This document shows positions 35,333-45,708 of a DNA stretch of 64,000 nucleotides, in pieces. The DNA is taken from positions 1 through 64,000 of the forward strand of contig NZ_AUUU01000111.1 in NCBI RefSeq assembly GCF_002760435.1, given 5' to 3'. The DNA is from Clostridium sp. LS (lineage in GTDB: Bacteria > Bacillota > Clostridia > Clostridiales > Clostridiaceae). The translations under genes were made by a program, and so were the position numbers. The stretch's first letter is position 1, and each line of letters begins with the position of its first letter. Under the pieces are notes generated by a model that was not told the DNA's origin, did not search any database, and saw nothing but the letters and a program-made list of their open reading frames with translations.

Positions 35333-38300
35333 ATGAAAGATTTATTGAAGGACAGAATACTAGTATTAGATGGAGCTATGGGTACTTGTATTCAAAACTA
35401 TAAATTAGAAGAGAAAGATTTTAGGGGAAACTTAAGCTTCTCTTGTAATCAAAAAGGGAATAATGATATTTTAAATCTTACTAATCCACATATCATTAGG
35501 GAGATTCATGAAGCATATTTAGAATCTGGAGCAGATATAATTGAAACTAATACCTTTAATAGCACGAGTATATCTCAAAAAGATTATGAGCTGGAAGATA
35601 AGATATATGAACTTAATTTTGAAGGTGCAAAACTAGCTAGAGCTGCTGCAGATAAATTTACAGCAGAAAATCCAAATAAGCCGCGTTTTGTAGCAGGATC
35701 ACTTGGACCTACAAATAAAACTGCATCCTTATCTCCTGATGTTGAAAATCCAGGTTATAGAAATATAAGTTTTGACGAATTAGTAGAGGCGTATAAAGAG
35801 CAGACTATGGGACTTCTTGATGGTGGAGTAGATTTGATTCTTATAGAAACAATTTTTGATGCTTTAAATGCAAGAGCTGCTTTGATAGGGGCAAAGTCTG
35901 CGTTTTTAGAAAAGAATAAGGATTTACCTGTAATAATATCTGGGACTATTGCAGATAAAAGCGGAAGAATATTATCTGGTCAGACCTTAGAAGCTTTTGC
36001 AAATAGTATGGTAGATGAAAGTATAATTGCAATAGGTCTAAATTGTTCCTTTGGAGCAAAGGACTTAATACCATTTGTAAAATATTTATCAAAAACGCAA
36101 AATAGATACATAAGTGTTTATCCAAACGCAGGACTTCCAAATTCTTTTGGGGAATATGACGAAAAACCCGAAGAAACTGCAGCTTTAATTGAAAGCTTAG
36201 CAAAAGATGGATGTCTTAATATTGTTGGAGGGTGCTGTGGTACAACTCCAGCTCATATAAAGGCAATAAGTGAAGCTGTAAAAGTTATACCGCCGAGAAA
36301 GATACCACATATTGAAAAAGAAACAGTTTATTGCGGCCTAGAAGCCTTTAGAGCAAATAAGGAAAGTAATTTTATTAATATTGGTGAGAGAACAAATGTA
36401 GCAGGTTCAGCAAAGTTTGCAAGGCTAATTAGAGAAAAAAATTACGAAGAAGCCTTATCTATTGCAAAAGATCAAGTGGAAAATGGCGCTCAGGTAATTG
36501 ACATAAACTTTGATGATGCTCTTTTAGATGCTAAAGAAGAAATGGATAAATTCCTAAAGCTTTTAGCAAGTGAGCCTGAAATTTCAAAGGTACCAGTGAT
36601 GATAGATTCCTCTAAGTTTGAAGTTCTTGTAACTGGGCTTAAAGCTTTGCAAGGAAAGCCAATAGTAAACTCTATAAGTCTTAAGGTAGGAGAAGAGGAA
36701 TTTAAAAGACAGGCGGAAGTTATAAAAGCCTTTGGAGCAGCTGTTGTTGTGATGGCCTTTGATGAAAATGGTCAGGCAGACACCTATGAGAAAAAAATTA
36801 ATATTTGTAAAAGAGCTTATGATATTTTAGTAAATGAAGTTAAATTCTTGCCAGAAAATATAATATTTGATCCTAATATTTTAACAATTGCAACAGGAAT
36901 AGAAGAACACAATAATTATGCTGTAGATTTTATTAATGCAACAAAGTGGATAAAAGAAAATTTACCACATGCAAAAGTAAGCGGTGGTGTAAGTAATCTT
37001 TCCTTTGCATTTAGAGGTAACAATGTAATAAGGGAAGCTATGCATTCAGTGTTTTTATATCATGCGATAAAGGCTGGAATGGATATGGGTATTGTTAACC
37101 CTGGAATGATACAAATTTATGATGAAATTGATAAAGGCTTACTTGAAAAAGTGGAGGCAGTTATTTTTAATAAAAGTGAAAATGCAGCTGATGAACTTTT
37201 AGAGTTTGCAGCCAGCTTTAATAAGGTAGATAATAAGGCAGAAGAAAACAAGGAAGCTTGGCGAAATGAAAATGTAAAAGAGAGATTAAAAACTGCTTTA
37301 ATAAAAGGTATAGATAAATATATTAAAGATGATGTAGAGGAAGTAAGATTAGAATATAGCACATCTTTAGAAGTAATAGAAGGACCTCTTATGGATGGTA
37401 TGAATGAAGTAGGTAAACTTTTTGGCGATGGAAAGATGTTCTTACCTCAAGTTGTTAAAAGTGCTAGAGTTATGAAAAAGGCAGTTGAAGTTTTAATGCC
37501 TTATTTAGAAGAAGAAAAGAGTAGCGGAGGAAGTATTAGTGCCGGAAAAGTGGTTTTTGCCACAGTAAAAGGTGATGTTCACGATATAGGAAAAAATATT
37601 GTGTCCGTAGTGCTTTCTTGCAATAACTTCGAAGTTATTGACCTTGGGGTAATGGTACCGTCAGAAGTTATTTTAGAAACAGCCAAGAGAGAAAATGCAG
37701 ATATTATTGCCTTAAGTGGGCTTATAACTCCTTCCTTAGAAGAAATGGCGAATGTTGCTGAGGAAATGGAAAAGCAAGGCTTTAAAATTCCACTTATGGT
37801 TGGAGGAGCTACTACTTCTAAGGCCCATACAGCAATTAAGATTGCACCTAAGTATTCAGGTGGGGTAATTCATACAACTGATGCTTCAAAAGCTGTTGAA
37901 GCTGCAAAATTACTTTTAAATAAGGAGAAAAAAGAAGAGTATCTTAAAGCGTTGGAAGCCGAATATGAAAAATTAAGAGAACTTTTCAATAAAGCACCTA
38001 GAAAATTTGTCCCATTAGAATATGCGAGGAAAAATAACTTTAAGAAGGAATGGGATAAAGAAGAGATAGATAAACCTAAAATGTTAGGAATTAAGAAATA
38101 TATTGATTTCCCTATAGGAAAGTTAAGAAAGTATATTGATTGGAGCTTTTTCTTTATTGCTTGGGATATGGGAATGGTATATCCACAAATACTTAATGAT
38201 CCAAAGTATGGCGAGGAAGCTAAAAAACTATTAGCTGATGCTGAAAAAATGCTTGATAAAATAGAAAGTGAAAATATTCTAAAAGCAAATGCAGCCTTTG

Positions 38301-38962
38301 GTATATTTGAAGCAAATTCAATTGGAGACGATATTGAAGTTTATAATAATTCAGAAGTAGTTACCTTTAATCTCCTTAGACAACAAGAGGAGAAAAAAGA
38401 TAATACATATATGTGTTTATCTGATTTTGTTGCTCCTAAAGATACTAGAATAAAGGATTATATAGGTGCTTTCATCACAACTGGAGGAATAGGTGCAAAA
38501 GAATATGCTGATAAGCTTAAAGCCTCAGGTGATGATTATAGTGCAACAATGGTTATTTTACTTGCTGATAGACTTGCAGAGGCTTTTGCAGAATATATTC
38601 ATGAAAAAGTAAGAAAAGAATACTGGGCATATTCAGCAGATGAAAGCATATCTATGGAAGATATATTTAAGGGTAATTATAGAGGAATACGACCTGCAAT
38701 TGGTTATCCTTCACTTAGAGATCATTCAGAAAAGGTTAAATTATTTAACTTGTTAGATAAAGAAGGTGAGCTTAAAGTAGAGCTTACTGAAAGTTATATG
38801 ATGTCTCCTACGGCAAGCACATGTGGTCTTTATTTCGGAAATAAAGACGCAAAGTATTTCGACATTAATAAAATAGATAAGGACCAATTTGATGATTATG
38901 CAGAAAGAAACGGTAGAGATAAAGGCGAACTGAAAAAGCTAATGTATACACTTATAGATTAA
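35333..38962 (+). CDS. metH: cobalamin-dependent methionine synthase
   Basis: Enzyme of 1209 residues that methylates homocysteine from methyltetrahydrofolate through methylcobalamin. All four modules are present: homocysteine domain (1-310, zinc ligands in NCSFG near 237 and GGCCG near 299), pterin domain (about 330-590, FINIGERTNVAGS), B12 domain (about 630-870, with DVHDIGKNIV, His near 748), and the SAM reactivation domain (to the end, RPAIGYPSLRDHSEK near 1120). Length is close to E. coli MetH. The ATG at 35333 follows GGGGAGGG; an ATG eleven codons upstream has no site. I see no S-box or B12 riboswitch in the 350-base upstream gap. Monocistronic. Confidence 0.97.
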   Translation: MKDLLKDRILVLDGAMGTCIQNYKLEEKDFRGNLSFSCNQKGNNDILNLTNPHIIREIHEAYLESGADIIETNTFNSTSISQKDYELEDKIYELNFEGAKLARAAADKFTAENPNKPRFVAGSLGPTNKTASLSPDVENPGYRNISFDELVEAYKEQTMGLLDGGVDLILIETIFDALNARAALIGAKSAFLEKNKDLPVIISGTIADKSGRILSGQTLEAFANSMVDESIIAIGLNCSFGAKDLIPFVKYLSKTQNRYISVYPNAGLPNSFGEYDEKPEETAALIESLAKDGCLNIVGGCCGTTPAHIKAISEAVKVIPPRKIPHIEKETVYCGLEAFRANKESNFINIGERTNVAGSAKFARLIREKNYEEALSIAKDQVENGAQVIDINFDDALLDAKEEMDKFLKLLASEPEISKVPVMIDSSKFEVLVTGLKALQGKPIVNSISLKVGEEEFKRQAEVIKAFGAAVVVMAFDENGQADTYEKKINICKRAYDILVNEVKFLPENIIFDPNILTIATGIEEHNNYAVDFINATKWIKENLPHAKVSGGVSNLSFAFRGNNVIREAMHSVFLYHAIKAGMDMGIVNPGMIQIYDEIDKGLLEKVEAVIFNKSENAADELLEFAASFNKVDNKAEENKEAWRNENVKERLKTALIKGIDKYIKDDVEEVRLEYSTSLEVIEGPLMDGMNEVGKLFGDGKMFLPQVVKSARVMKKAVEVLMPYLEEEKSSGGSISAGKVVFATVKGDVHDIGKNIVSVVLSCNNFEVIDLGVMVPSEVILETAKRENADIIALSGLITPSLEEMANVAEEMEKQGFKIPLMVGGATTSKAHTAIKIAPKYSGGVIHTTDASKAVEAAKLLLNKEKKEEYLKALEAEYEKLRELFNKAPRKFVPLEYARKNNFKKEWDKEEIDKPKMLGIKKYIDFPIGKLRKYIDWSFFFIAWDMGMVYPQILNDPKYGEEAKKLLADAEKMLDKIESENILKANAAFGIFEANSIGDDIEVYNNSEVVTFNLLRQQEEKKDNTYMCLSDFVAPKDTRIKDYIGAFITTGGIGAKEYADKLKASGDDYSATMVILLADRLAEAFAEYIHEKVRKEYWAYSADESISMEDIFKGNYRGIRPAIGYPSLRDHSEKVKLFNLLDKEGELKVELTESYMMSPTASTCGLYFGNKDAKYFDINKIDKDQFDDYAERNGRDKGELKKLMYTLID

Positions 38963-38975
38963 TAAATTTTATTAT

Positions 38976-39024
38976 TGCAGTTTAGTATGTCAATATATTA
39001 TGGCACGCTAAGCTGCATTTTTAC
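38976..39024 (+). terminator. probable terminator after metH
   Basis: GCAGTTTAG (38977-38985) pairs with CTAAGCTGC (39008-39016) using one G-T pair, followed by ATTTTTACTTTTG. Confidence 0.55.
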
Positions 39025-39233
39025 TTTTGTAAAAATTTAATTAAAAGAACTTTTATTATTGTATATATATTCAAAAAATAAACAAATGTTTTGAAAGTCT
39101 TTTGTTTTTCTTTAAAATTTAATACATATTATCTTAAGTTGTAAATATTAGAATTTTAATATACTCAAAAAGTGACTAAGTAAGATAATATTAAAATTCG
39201 TGTAGCTATATTGAACTCAAGGGGAGATCGAGT

Positions 39234-40712
39234 ATGGCTAAATTAATCAATAAATTTACAACATTTATGCGCGGTTCAATTATATTTTTATTAATAATTG
39301 ATGTAATTGTGGCTGTTGGACTTATAGGGATTAGCATAGAAGGTTTTAATACGAGTGTTTTAGTATTTGGATTTACAGCTTTATTAGCAGCTTTTTTGGG
39401 ATATAAATTTATAAATATAAATACAAGTTCAAAGAATAAGCTGGTACTTATTTTAATAATTGGATTATCACTTAGAGTATTATGGCTATTAAATGTTAAC
39501 AGTATTCCAACTTCAGATTTTAAGATAATTTTTGATAGTGCGGGAAATTTTATTAATGGTGACAGGTCAATGTTTTATGGAACTTCTTATTTCGGAAGAT
39601 TTCCGCATTTAACTATAATAACTTTGTACATGGCATTCATAAGATATATGTTTCCAGTCAGCAACTTATTGATTGTTAAGCTTATAAATTTAATATGCAG
39701 CATTCTTGTATTAATTTTAATTTATTACATTACCAATAAATTATATATGAATAAAGAATACGCATTAAAAGGAGCTTTAATAGGCGCAATCTTTCCACCA
39801 TTCATAAGCTATGTTGGAGTATTTTGCAGTGAAAATTTAGCTATGCCTTTTTATTTATTGAGCATTTGCTTATTTTTAAATGCAGTTCAAATTAAAAATA
39901 AACTTAGATTGTATATTTTATGTGGCGTAACTCTAGCATTAGGAAATTTATTTAGAATGGTTGCTGTTATTGTTTTGGTATCATATGTAATATATATTTT
40001 AATGTATTTAAGAAATAAACTATTTGAAAAATTTAAGGAAATATCATTACTCATAGCATCTTATGCTATTATTATCTGTATTATTAGTTCAACGCTTCAA
40101 ATATTAAGGATTACAGAGTATCCCTTATGGAAGGGGAGTGAACCTAATATAACAAGTGTACTCAAAGGAACCAATTATAACAGTTTGGGTGCTTGGAATG
40201 CAGAAGATGCAAAAATAATAGATGATAATATTGGCAATTATGAAGGATTAGAAAATTTAAGTAAGAAAATTATAAGAGAAAGATTGGCAAATACTTCATT
40301 TTTTAAATTAGGAATATTTTATCTAGAAAAATTCTCACTTGTTTGGAGTGCAGGGGATTGTTCAGGAGTTCTTTGGTCTCAAAAGGATGTTAATGAAAAT
40401 ACAATAATGTTTCCGGTGAAAGAATTAAAAAACATTAACATTCCATTATCAACAATATTTCAAATTATATACGTATTGGTGTTGATGTTAGTTTTAGCAG
40501 GATTATTTAATAAAAGTACTCTAAAATTAATTAGAGAGATTAACTTATTTTATTTAATTCTTTGTGGTTATGGATTAACTTACTTAATAACAGAAGCACA
40601 GCCTAGATATTCATATATTATATCATGGGTATTTATAATATTAGCCATTAATGGATTAAATTATATAAAAATCTTTAGAAATTCTTTCGTTTTTTCTAAT
40701 GAATTCCTTTAG
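39234..40712 (+). CDS. polytopic glycosyltransferase-like membrane protein
   Basis: Protein of 492 residues with about 12-13 hydrophobic segments. After two N-terminal helices the loop LLNVNSIPTSDFKIIFDSAGNFINGDRSMFYGTSYFGRFPHLTI resembles the first external loop of GT39/GT83-type transferases, with Asp in the expected place (SDFK). A lipid-linked sugar donor is therefore likely, though no close family is recognised. The start follows GGGGAG. It is 142 bases before a two-component system and may be linked with it. Confidence 0.7.
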   Translation: MAKLINKFTTFMRGSIIFLLIIDVIVAVGLIGISIEGFNTSVLVFGFTALLAAFLGYKFININTSSKNKLVLILIIGLSLRVLWLLNVNSIPTSDFKIIFDSAGNFINGDRSMFYGTSYFGRFPHLTIITLYMAFIRYMFPVSNLLIVKLINLICSILVLILIYYITNKLYMNKEYALKGALIGAIFPPFISYVGVFCSENLAMPFYLLSICLFLNAVQIKNKLRLYILCGVTLALGNLFRMVAVIVLVSYVIYILMYLRNKLFEKFKEISLLIASYAIIICIISSTLQILRITEYPLWKGSEPNITSVLKGTNYNSLGAWNAEDAKIIDDNIGNYEGLENLSKKIIRERLANTSFFKLGIFYLEKFSLVWSAGDCSGVLWSQKDVNENTIMFPVKELKNINIPLSTIFQIIYVLVLMLVLAGLFNKSTLKLIREINLFYLILCGYGLTYLITEAQPRYSYIISWVFIILAINGLNYIKIFRNSFVFSNEFL

Positions 40713-40854
40713 GTTAAGCATATATATTTATAATTGTGCTCAGAACATTGTAGGGCTTAAACTTAATAATTAGTTATTTTATCTATTAATGTTATATAAT
40801 AGTATATAATGCGAGAGTGCATGGCATATGAAGTATAAATGTGAGGATGAAAAT

Positions 40855-41559
40855 ATGAATTTGTATAATATTTTAATAGTGGAAGATGAAAAAGAAATAT
40901 GTGATGGTATAGGAATTTATTTAAAAAATCAAGGATATAATGTTTTCAAGGCTAGTAACGGAATAGAAGGGCTTGAAATTATAGAAAATGAGACAATTCA
41001 TTTAGCTATAGTTGACATTATGATGCCTAAAATGGATGGTACAACAATGGTTATGAAGCTTCGAGAGGATAATGAATTTCCGGTAATAATGTTAACTGCA
41101 AAATCAGAAGAAATGGACAAGATAATAGGGCTTAATATTGGTGCTGATGATTATGTAACCAAGCCGTTTAATCCAATGGAACTTTTAGCAAGAGTAAATT
41201 CTCAATTAAGAAGATATTCAAAATATTTAAATATATTAAATAATTTAGAGTCAAATGAAAATAGCTATGTAATTGGTGGGCTTGAATTAAATTTAGATGC
41301 CAAGGAAGTTATTTTAGATGGCGAAGAAGTTAAGGTAACTCCAATAGAATTCAAAATTTTAAAATTGCTTATGAAAAGTCCAGGCAGAGTTTTCTCAGCA
41401 GAAGAGATATATGAATTAGTTTGGAATGAACAAGCTATAAATACTGATACAGTAATGGTACATGTTAGAAATATTAGAGAAAAAATAGAGATAGATAGAA
41501 AAAATCCCAAGTATTTAAAGGTGGTGTGGGGAGTTGGATATAAAATTGAAAGACAATAA
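40855..41559 (+). CDS. OmpR-family response regulator
   Basis: DNA-binding response regulator of 234 residues. The receiver domain has ILIVEDEKEICDGI, the phospho-acceptor Asp in LAIVDIMMPKMDGT (about 53) and Lys in DDYVTKPFNPMEL. The C-terminal winged helix is VTPIEFKILKLLMKSPGRVFSAEEIYELVWNEQAINTDTVMVHVRNIREKIE. The ATG at 40855 is preceded by GAGG; an ATG nine codons upstream is an alternative. It overlaps the kinase gene by 26 bases. Confidence 0.94.
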   Translation: MNLYNILIVEDEKEICDGIGIYLKNQGYNVFKASNGIEGLEIIENETIHLAIVDIMMPKMDGTTMVMKLREDNEFPVIMLTAKSEEMDKIIGLNIGADDYVTKPFNPMELLARVNSQLRRYSKYLNILNNLESNENSYVIGGLELNLDAKEVILDGEEVKVTPIEFKILKLLMKSPGRVFSAEEIYELVWNEQAINTDTVMVHVRNIREKIEIDRKNPKYLKVVWGVGYKIERQ

Positions 41560-43774
41560 AATTGAGGCAAAAAAACTTATAAAAAATAAAGAACGAAACA
41601 TTACAAACTTTGTTGCTATAATTACAATTTTAATAATTGGAATAGCTATGATAGGGATTTACCCCAAGATAGATGAAGCAGGAAATAACGATCATAATTT
41701 ATTTATATATACACATAGTGAAGAATTTGATGAAGATTTTTCAAAAAATACTTTTGTGCTTTATAAAGAAGCTTTGGAAAATATGCAAGGCAAAGCCATT
41801 GATGCAAGTTATATTTACCTCAAACCTGAATCTGAATTTGATAATAGTAATGATTACAATGTTTTAAAAGATAAAATAAACGATTATATTAAATATTGGA
41901 AAAAGGATTTTGAGAATAATTTTTTAAATATTGATTATGCAGTATTGGACAAAGACGGAAATGTAATTAAATCAAATAATGGTAATGATTTAAGTTCAGT
42001 AATTAATTCAAATAATACTTCTTCATTAGGAGATAAATATTCTTTTTGTATTGCTATTAGGTTTGATGAAAATGGACAGTTCTATGCAAATAATATTTAT
42101 GGAGCAGAGGATTGTGCGGTAAATGACTTAGTATTAAGAAAATTAGTTTATACAGATAATTATGATATTGTAAATCCAATAAAAAATATGACTTTTATAT
42201 ATGCAATAAATAATAAATTAAAATATTCTGATAAGATTTCAACTAGTCTTAGATCAGAAGGCAGTGGCTATGAGAATGTAACTTATACATATATTCTTAT
42301 TTTTTCAGGAATTATTATTCTTTTAACTTTAGGCATTCCTTTAAGATATGAAAATGAAATTAGTTTATACAAAAAGTTTTTTAGCTTGCCATGTGAAATC
42401 ATAATTATTTTAACGAGTTCTATCATTGCTTTGATAATTTCAGCAGCTCCAGAAGTAATACGTGATTCTTTAAATGGAGCATATGTAAATACTGCTTTAT
42501 CTGAAATTCTTAGAATTGATCCAATTATCGGTAAACCCGCAGTTTACATATTTAATCTGATTTTTTGGTCAATATTCTTTACTTTAACAGCTATGTGTAC
42601 AATATCAGTAAAAAATATATTTAGCATAGGATTAATAAAGTACATTAAAGAAAAAACTCTTATAGGTATTATCATTTTATGGATCAAAAGAAACATCCAA
42701 AAAGCATATAAAAATATTAGTATTGTAACCCAAAATATAGATTTAAATGATAAATCTAATAGACTTATTATCAAACTAATTTCCATTAATATAATTATGC
42801 TAATAATTATACTAGCCTTGTGGATTGGTGGATGCGTTATAACTAATAGTGAAATGTTTGCTATATTTTTAGGTCCGATATTACTAGTTTCGTTTTATTG
42901 CGTGATTCTATTTATTTTAATTAGAAAAATATTAAATGATATAAGAAATAAATTTGAAATACTGCTAAACGCTACAAATAAAATTGCGGAAGGAGATTTA
43001 GAAGCAAGTATAGCTGAGGATGTAGGGTTGTTTAATCCGATTAAAGAGCAAATTGAAAAGATACAAAAAGGTTTTAAAAAAGCAGTAGAGGAAGAGGTTA
43101 AAAGCCAAAGGATGAAAACAGAGCTTATTTCAAATGTTTCTCATGACTTAAAGACACCATTAACATCAATAATAACTTACGTTAATTTACTTAAGGATGA
43201 AAATATTACAAAAGAAGATAAAAGATCATATATTGATACATTAGATAAAAAGTCCCAAAGACTAAAATTTTTAATTGAGGATTTATTTGAAGTGAGTAAA
43301 GCAACAAGCGGAAATATTACTTTAAATTTAGATAAAGTTGATATAGTAGAATTAATGAAGCAGACACAGTTTGAATTAGAAGATAAATTAAATAATGCAA
43401 ATTTAAAAATAAAGAACAATTTTTCTGAAAATAAAGTAATCTTGGAATTAGATAGCCAAAAGACTTTTAGGGTTTTTGAAAATTTATTAAATAATGTATC
43501 GAAATATGCAATGAAAGATACAAGAGTTTATGTTGACATAATAGAAGCAAAAGATAAAGTTGAAATTACAATAAAAAATATGTCTGCTGAAGAAATAAAT
43601 TTTGACTCACATGATATAATAGAAAGATTTCAAAGAGGAGATAAATCAAGAAATACAGAAGGCTCAGGTCTTGGCCTTGCAATTGCAAAAAGTTTTGTGG
43701 AAGCTCAAGGAGGAGCTTTTAATGTAGAAGTGGATGGAGATTTGTTTAAAGTTATAATATTATTTTTAAAGTAG
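41534..43774 (+). CDS. sensor histidine kinase with large extracellular domain
   Basis: Membrane kinase of 746 residues. A TM segment at about 25-43 is followed by an extracytoplasmic region (about 45-250), then several TM segments (about 252-475), a HAMP-like stretch, HisKA with the phospho-acceptor in NVSHDLKTPLTSI (about 536) and an ATPase domain with N box FENLLNNVSKYA and G box GSGLGLAIAKS. Multiple TM segments after the sensor domain are unusual and suggest a membrane-integral signal. The start is TTG at 41534, seven bases after AAGGTGGTG; it overlaps the regulator gene. Target genes unknown. Confidence 0.9.
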   Translation: MDIKLKDNKIEAKKLIKNKERNITNFVAIITILIIGIAMIGIYPKIDEAGNNDHNLFIYTHSEEFDEDFSKNTFVLYKEALENMQGKAIDASYIYLKPESEFDNSNDYNVLKDKINDYIKYWKKDFENNFLNIDYAVLDKDGNVIKSNNGNDLSSVINSNNTSSLGDKYSFCIAIRFDENGQFYANNIYGAEDCAVNDLVLRKLVYTDNYDIVNPIKNMTFIYAINNKLKYSDKISTSLRSEGSGYENVTYTYILIFSGIIILLTLGIPLRYENEISLYKKFFSLPCEIIIILTSSIIALIISAAPEVIRDSLNGAYVNTALSEILRIDPIIGKPAVYIFNLIFWSIFFTLTAMCTISVKNIFSIGLIKYIKEKTLIGIIILWIKRNIQKAYKNISIVTQNIDLNDKSNRLIIKLISINIIMLIIILALWIGGCVITNSEMFAIFLGPILLVSFYCVILFILIRKILNDIRNKFEILLNATNKIAEGDLEASIAEDVGLFNPIKEQIEKIQKGFKKAVEEEVKSQRMKTELISNVSHDLKTPLTSIITYVNLLKDENITKEDKRSYIDTLDKKSQRLKFLIEDLFEVSKATSGNITLNLDKVDIVELMKQTQFELEDKLNNANLKIKNNFSENKVILELDSQKTFRVFENLLNNVSKYAMKDTRVYVDIIEAKDKVEITIKNMSAEEINFDSHDIIERFQRGDKSRNTEGSGLGLAIAKSFVEAQGGAFNVEVDGDLFKVIILFLK

Positions 43775-43787
43775 CTGATTGTAAAAA

Positions 43788-43820
43788 GGAGAGGATTTTA
43801 AATGATAATCCTCTCCTCGT
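43788..43820 (+). terminator. hairpin after the two-component operon
   Basis: Perfect ten-base stem GGAGAGGATT (43788-43797) / AATCCTCTCC (43807-43816), nine-base loop. The following sequence is only weakly T-rich. Confidence 0.55.
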
Positions 43821-43908
43821 TACAATTAAACCCACTATAATACGATAATCTGTATAGAACTAAAATAGTATCTTATCATATCAAAAGCTTCCCCATCAAT
43901 ATCAGGTG

Positions 43909-44226
43909 TTCTGCTATTTCCATTCCGTAGATTTAGTTACAGATTTATCTAAGATATATGGCAAAAGTACAAAAATATAAATATTTTTCGTTAAATCAAA
44001 TTTTGATATTTTAAAAGGCCCTAAGGAGGGTAAGTTTGATCTTGGTTTTTCTATAGTTCCTAATACCACAAATTTAATAACAGATGAATTATCAGTATTA
44101 AAAATGAAAGAACCTTATTGTCACAGAACTTTTCATATGGGATAGTAAAAGAATGGATATATGACTCTTTCAGCTAAAGTATTTAAAGATTTTATTATAG
44201 AGGTCTCCTCAAAAATCAAAATTTAA
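43909..44226 (+). pseudogene. remnant of a LysR-type regulator (effector-binding domain)
   Basis: Fragments on the plus strand read as the end of a LysR effector domain: DLVTDLSKIYGKSTKI, then FDLGFSIVPNTTNLITDELSVLKMKEP, then after stops KNGYMTLSAKVFKDFIIEVSSKIKI before TAA at 44224. The order and wording match the usual LysR end ('G.GI.ivP', 'ls.aak.Fi.fi'). Stops and at least one frame shift break it, and no DNA-binding part is present. It is a decayed gene next to the PadR/MFS operon. Confidence 0.55.
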
Positions 44227-44338
44227 TAAGTTTTATTGATTTTATTTAGCTTCTGAAAATATACCATAGATATCCATTATCATATATTTTTTTTATTAGG
44301 TGAATATCTACATTCAACAATCTAGGCAGTAAGTGAAA

Positions 44339-45703
44339 TTAGTTAATTGTAGCATGTCCAATATTTTTAGGTAGAAACAGTACTTCAATTGCTGGAAACA
44401 GCATCAATAGACCAAGGAAAATAAAACCTAATTTATATGCTATAGTGATTGAAAAGAAAATTTGCAGTAAATTCACGATTACAGTAATAAGTGATATTCC
44501 CATGCCTTGAGCTAATGTTGAAACAACAGCATTTAAAGTATTTGCACTGTTACGATCTTTAGGAGCTATTTCAGAAAAACTTAATCCACTGTAAGCAGTT
44601 AAAGCTAATGAACGTCCAACACCGGAGACTAATGCAAGAAACATTATCCAAATAGGTAAGGTATCAATTTGAATAAATGCTAAGGCAATTGATGTAATAA
44701 ATACCATTCCAAATGATGATAATAATGAACCTCGATAACCTAATTTGCGAATAATCGGATTAGTGAAAGGCTTGATTCCTATATTTCCAACAAAAATAAA
44801 TAGCACATAGCTGCCAGATTTTACTGCAGACCAATGAAGGACAGTTTGTAAAAAGATTGTTAATATATAAGGTAATGCTCCAACACATAGCCACATAACA
44901 GAACCACTTGTTTGGCAGATTCTAAAAGAAGTTACTTTTAATGAATCTAGTGAAAATAATGGATTGTCTATTGTTTTTAGGTGCTTGAAAACAACAAAGC
45001 CAAATATCAATCCTAAAATAATTAATCCTAATGCAATAAGCCAATAATTTTCTCCATGAGTAGCTACTTCTGCTCCAAGTAAAATAATACCAGATGAAAA
45101 TGCAATTTCTATAAATCCTAAAAAATCAAAAGGAGTTTTCTCTTTTTCTTTATCATTATCGATTAGTTTTATTCCAATTAATACTATAATTAATCCTATT
45201 GGTATATTAATTAAGAAAATCCATTGCCAGTTCCAGTAAGTAATAATAAATCCTCCAACTACTGGTGCTATTGCTGGAGCTATAAGTGCAGGCCAAATAA
45301 GATAGCTAAACATCCTTAATAGCTGTGAAGCTGGTGTTTTTTCTAATACAATAAGTCTTGCCGTAGGTGTCATCAATGCACCAGAAATTCCTTGTATAAT
45401 TCTCATTATCAAAAGGAAAGAGAAGTTAGGTGCTATTGTACTGCTTAATGAACTAAGAGTAAAAATTATAACGGCAATAATCCAGATTTTCTTTTTACCA
45501 AATCGATTAGCCATCCATCCACTTAAAGGGATAAAAACGGCAACGGTAATTAAATACACACTGACGAGTAATGCAATTGTTGCAGAACTCGTACTAAAAT
45601 ATTGGGCCATTCTAGGAAGGGCAGTAGTTACAATTGTTCCATCTAAAATCTCCATAAAGAGGCTTGCAGCCATTAGTAAGGCTATTTTTATTTCTTTTGT
45701 CAT
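44339..45703 (-). CDS. MFS multidrug exporter (DHA2/EmrB-like)
   Basis: Drug:proton antiporter of about 454 residues with 12-14 hydrophobic segments. FMEILDGTIVTTALPRMAQYF is the DHA2 signature of TM1, RFGKKKIWIIAVIIFTLSS the loop 2-3 motif, and RIIQGISGALMTPTARLIV the motif C region. The ATG at 45703 sits five bases after GGTGA; an ATG at 45715 that overlaps the PadR stop is an alternative. It is translationally coupled to the PadR gene, which should repress it. Confidence 0.93.
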   Translation of the reverse strand: MTKEIKIALLMAASLFMEILDGTIVTTALPRMAQYFSTSSATIALLVSVYLITVAVFIPLSGWMANRFGKKKIWIIAVIIFTLSSLSSTIAPNFSFLLIMRIIQGISGALMTPTARLIVLEKTPASQLLRMFSYLIWPALIAPAIAPVVGGFIITYWNWQWIFLINIPIGLIIVLIGIKLIDNDKEKEKTPFDFLGFIEIAFSSGIILLGAEVATHGENYWLIALGLIILGLIFGFVVFKHLKTIDNPLFSLDSLKVTSFRICQTSGSVMWLCVGALPYILTIFLQTVLHWSAVKSGSYVLFIFVGNIGIKPFTNPIIRKLGYRGSLLSSFGMVFITSIALAFIQIDTLPIWIMFLALVSGVGRSLALTAYSGLSFSEIAPKDRNSANTLNAVVSTLAQGMGISLITVIVNLLQIFFSITIAYKLGFIFLGLLMLFPAIEVLFLPKNIGHATIN

Positions 45704-45708
45704 TATGT

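Noticed and set aside
43788..43816. Possible insertion-sequence terminal repeat
   Set aside because: The inverted arms are close together and sit right after a stop codon, so a transcription hairpin is the simpler reading; no transposase is present.
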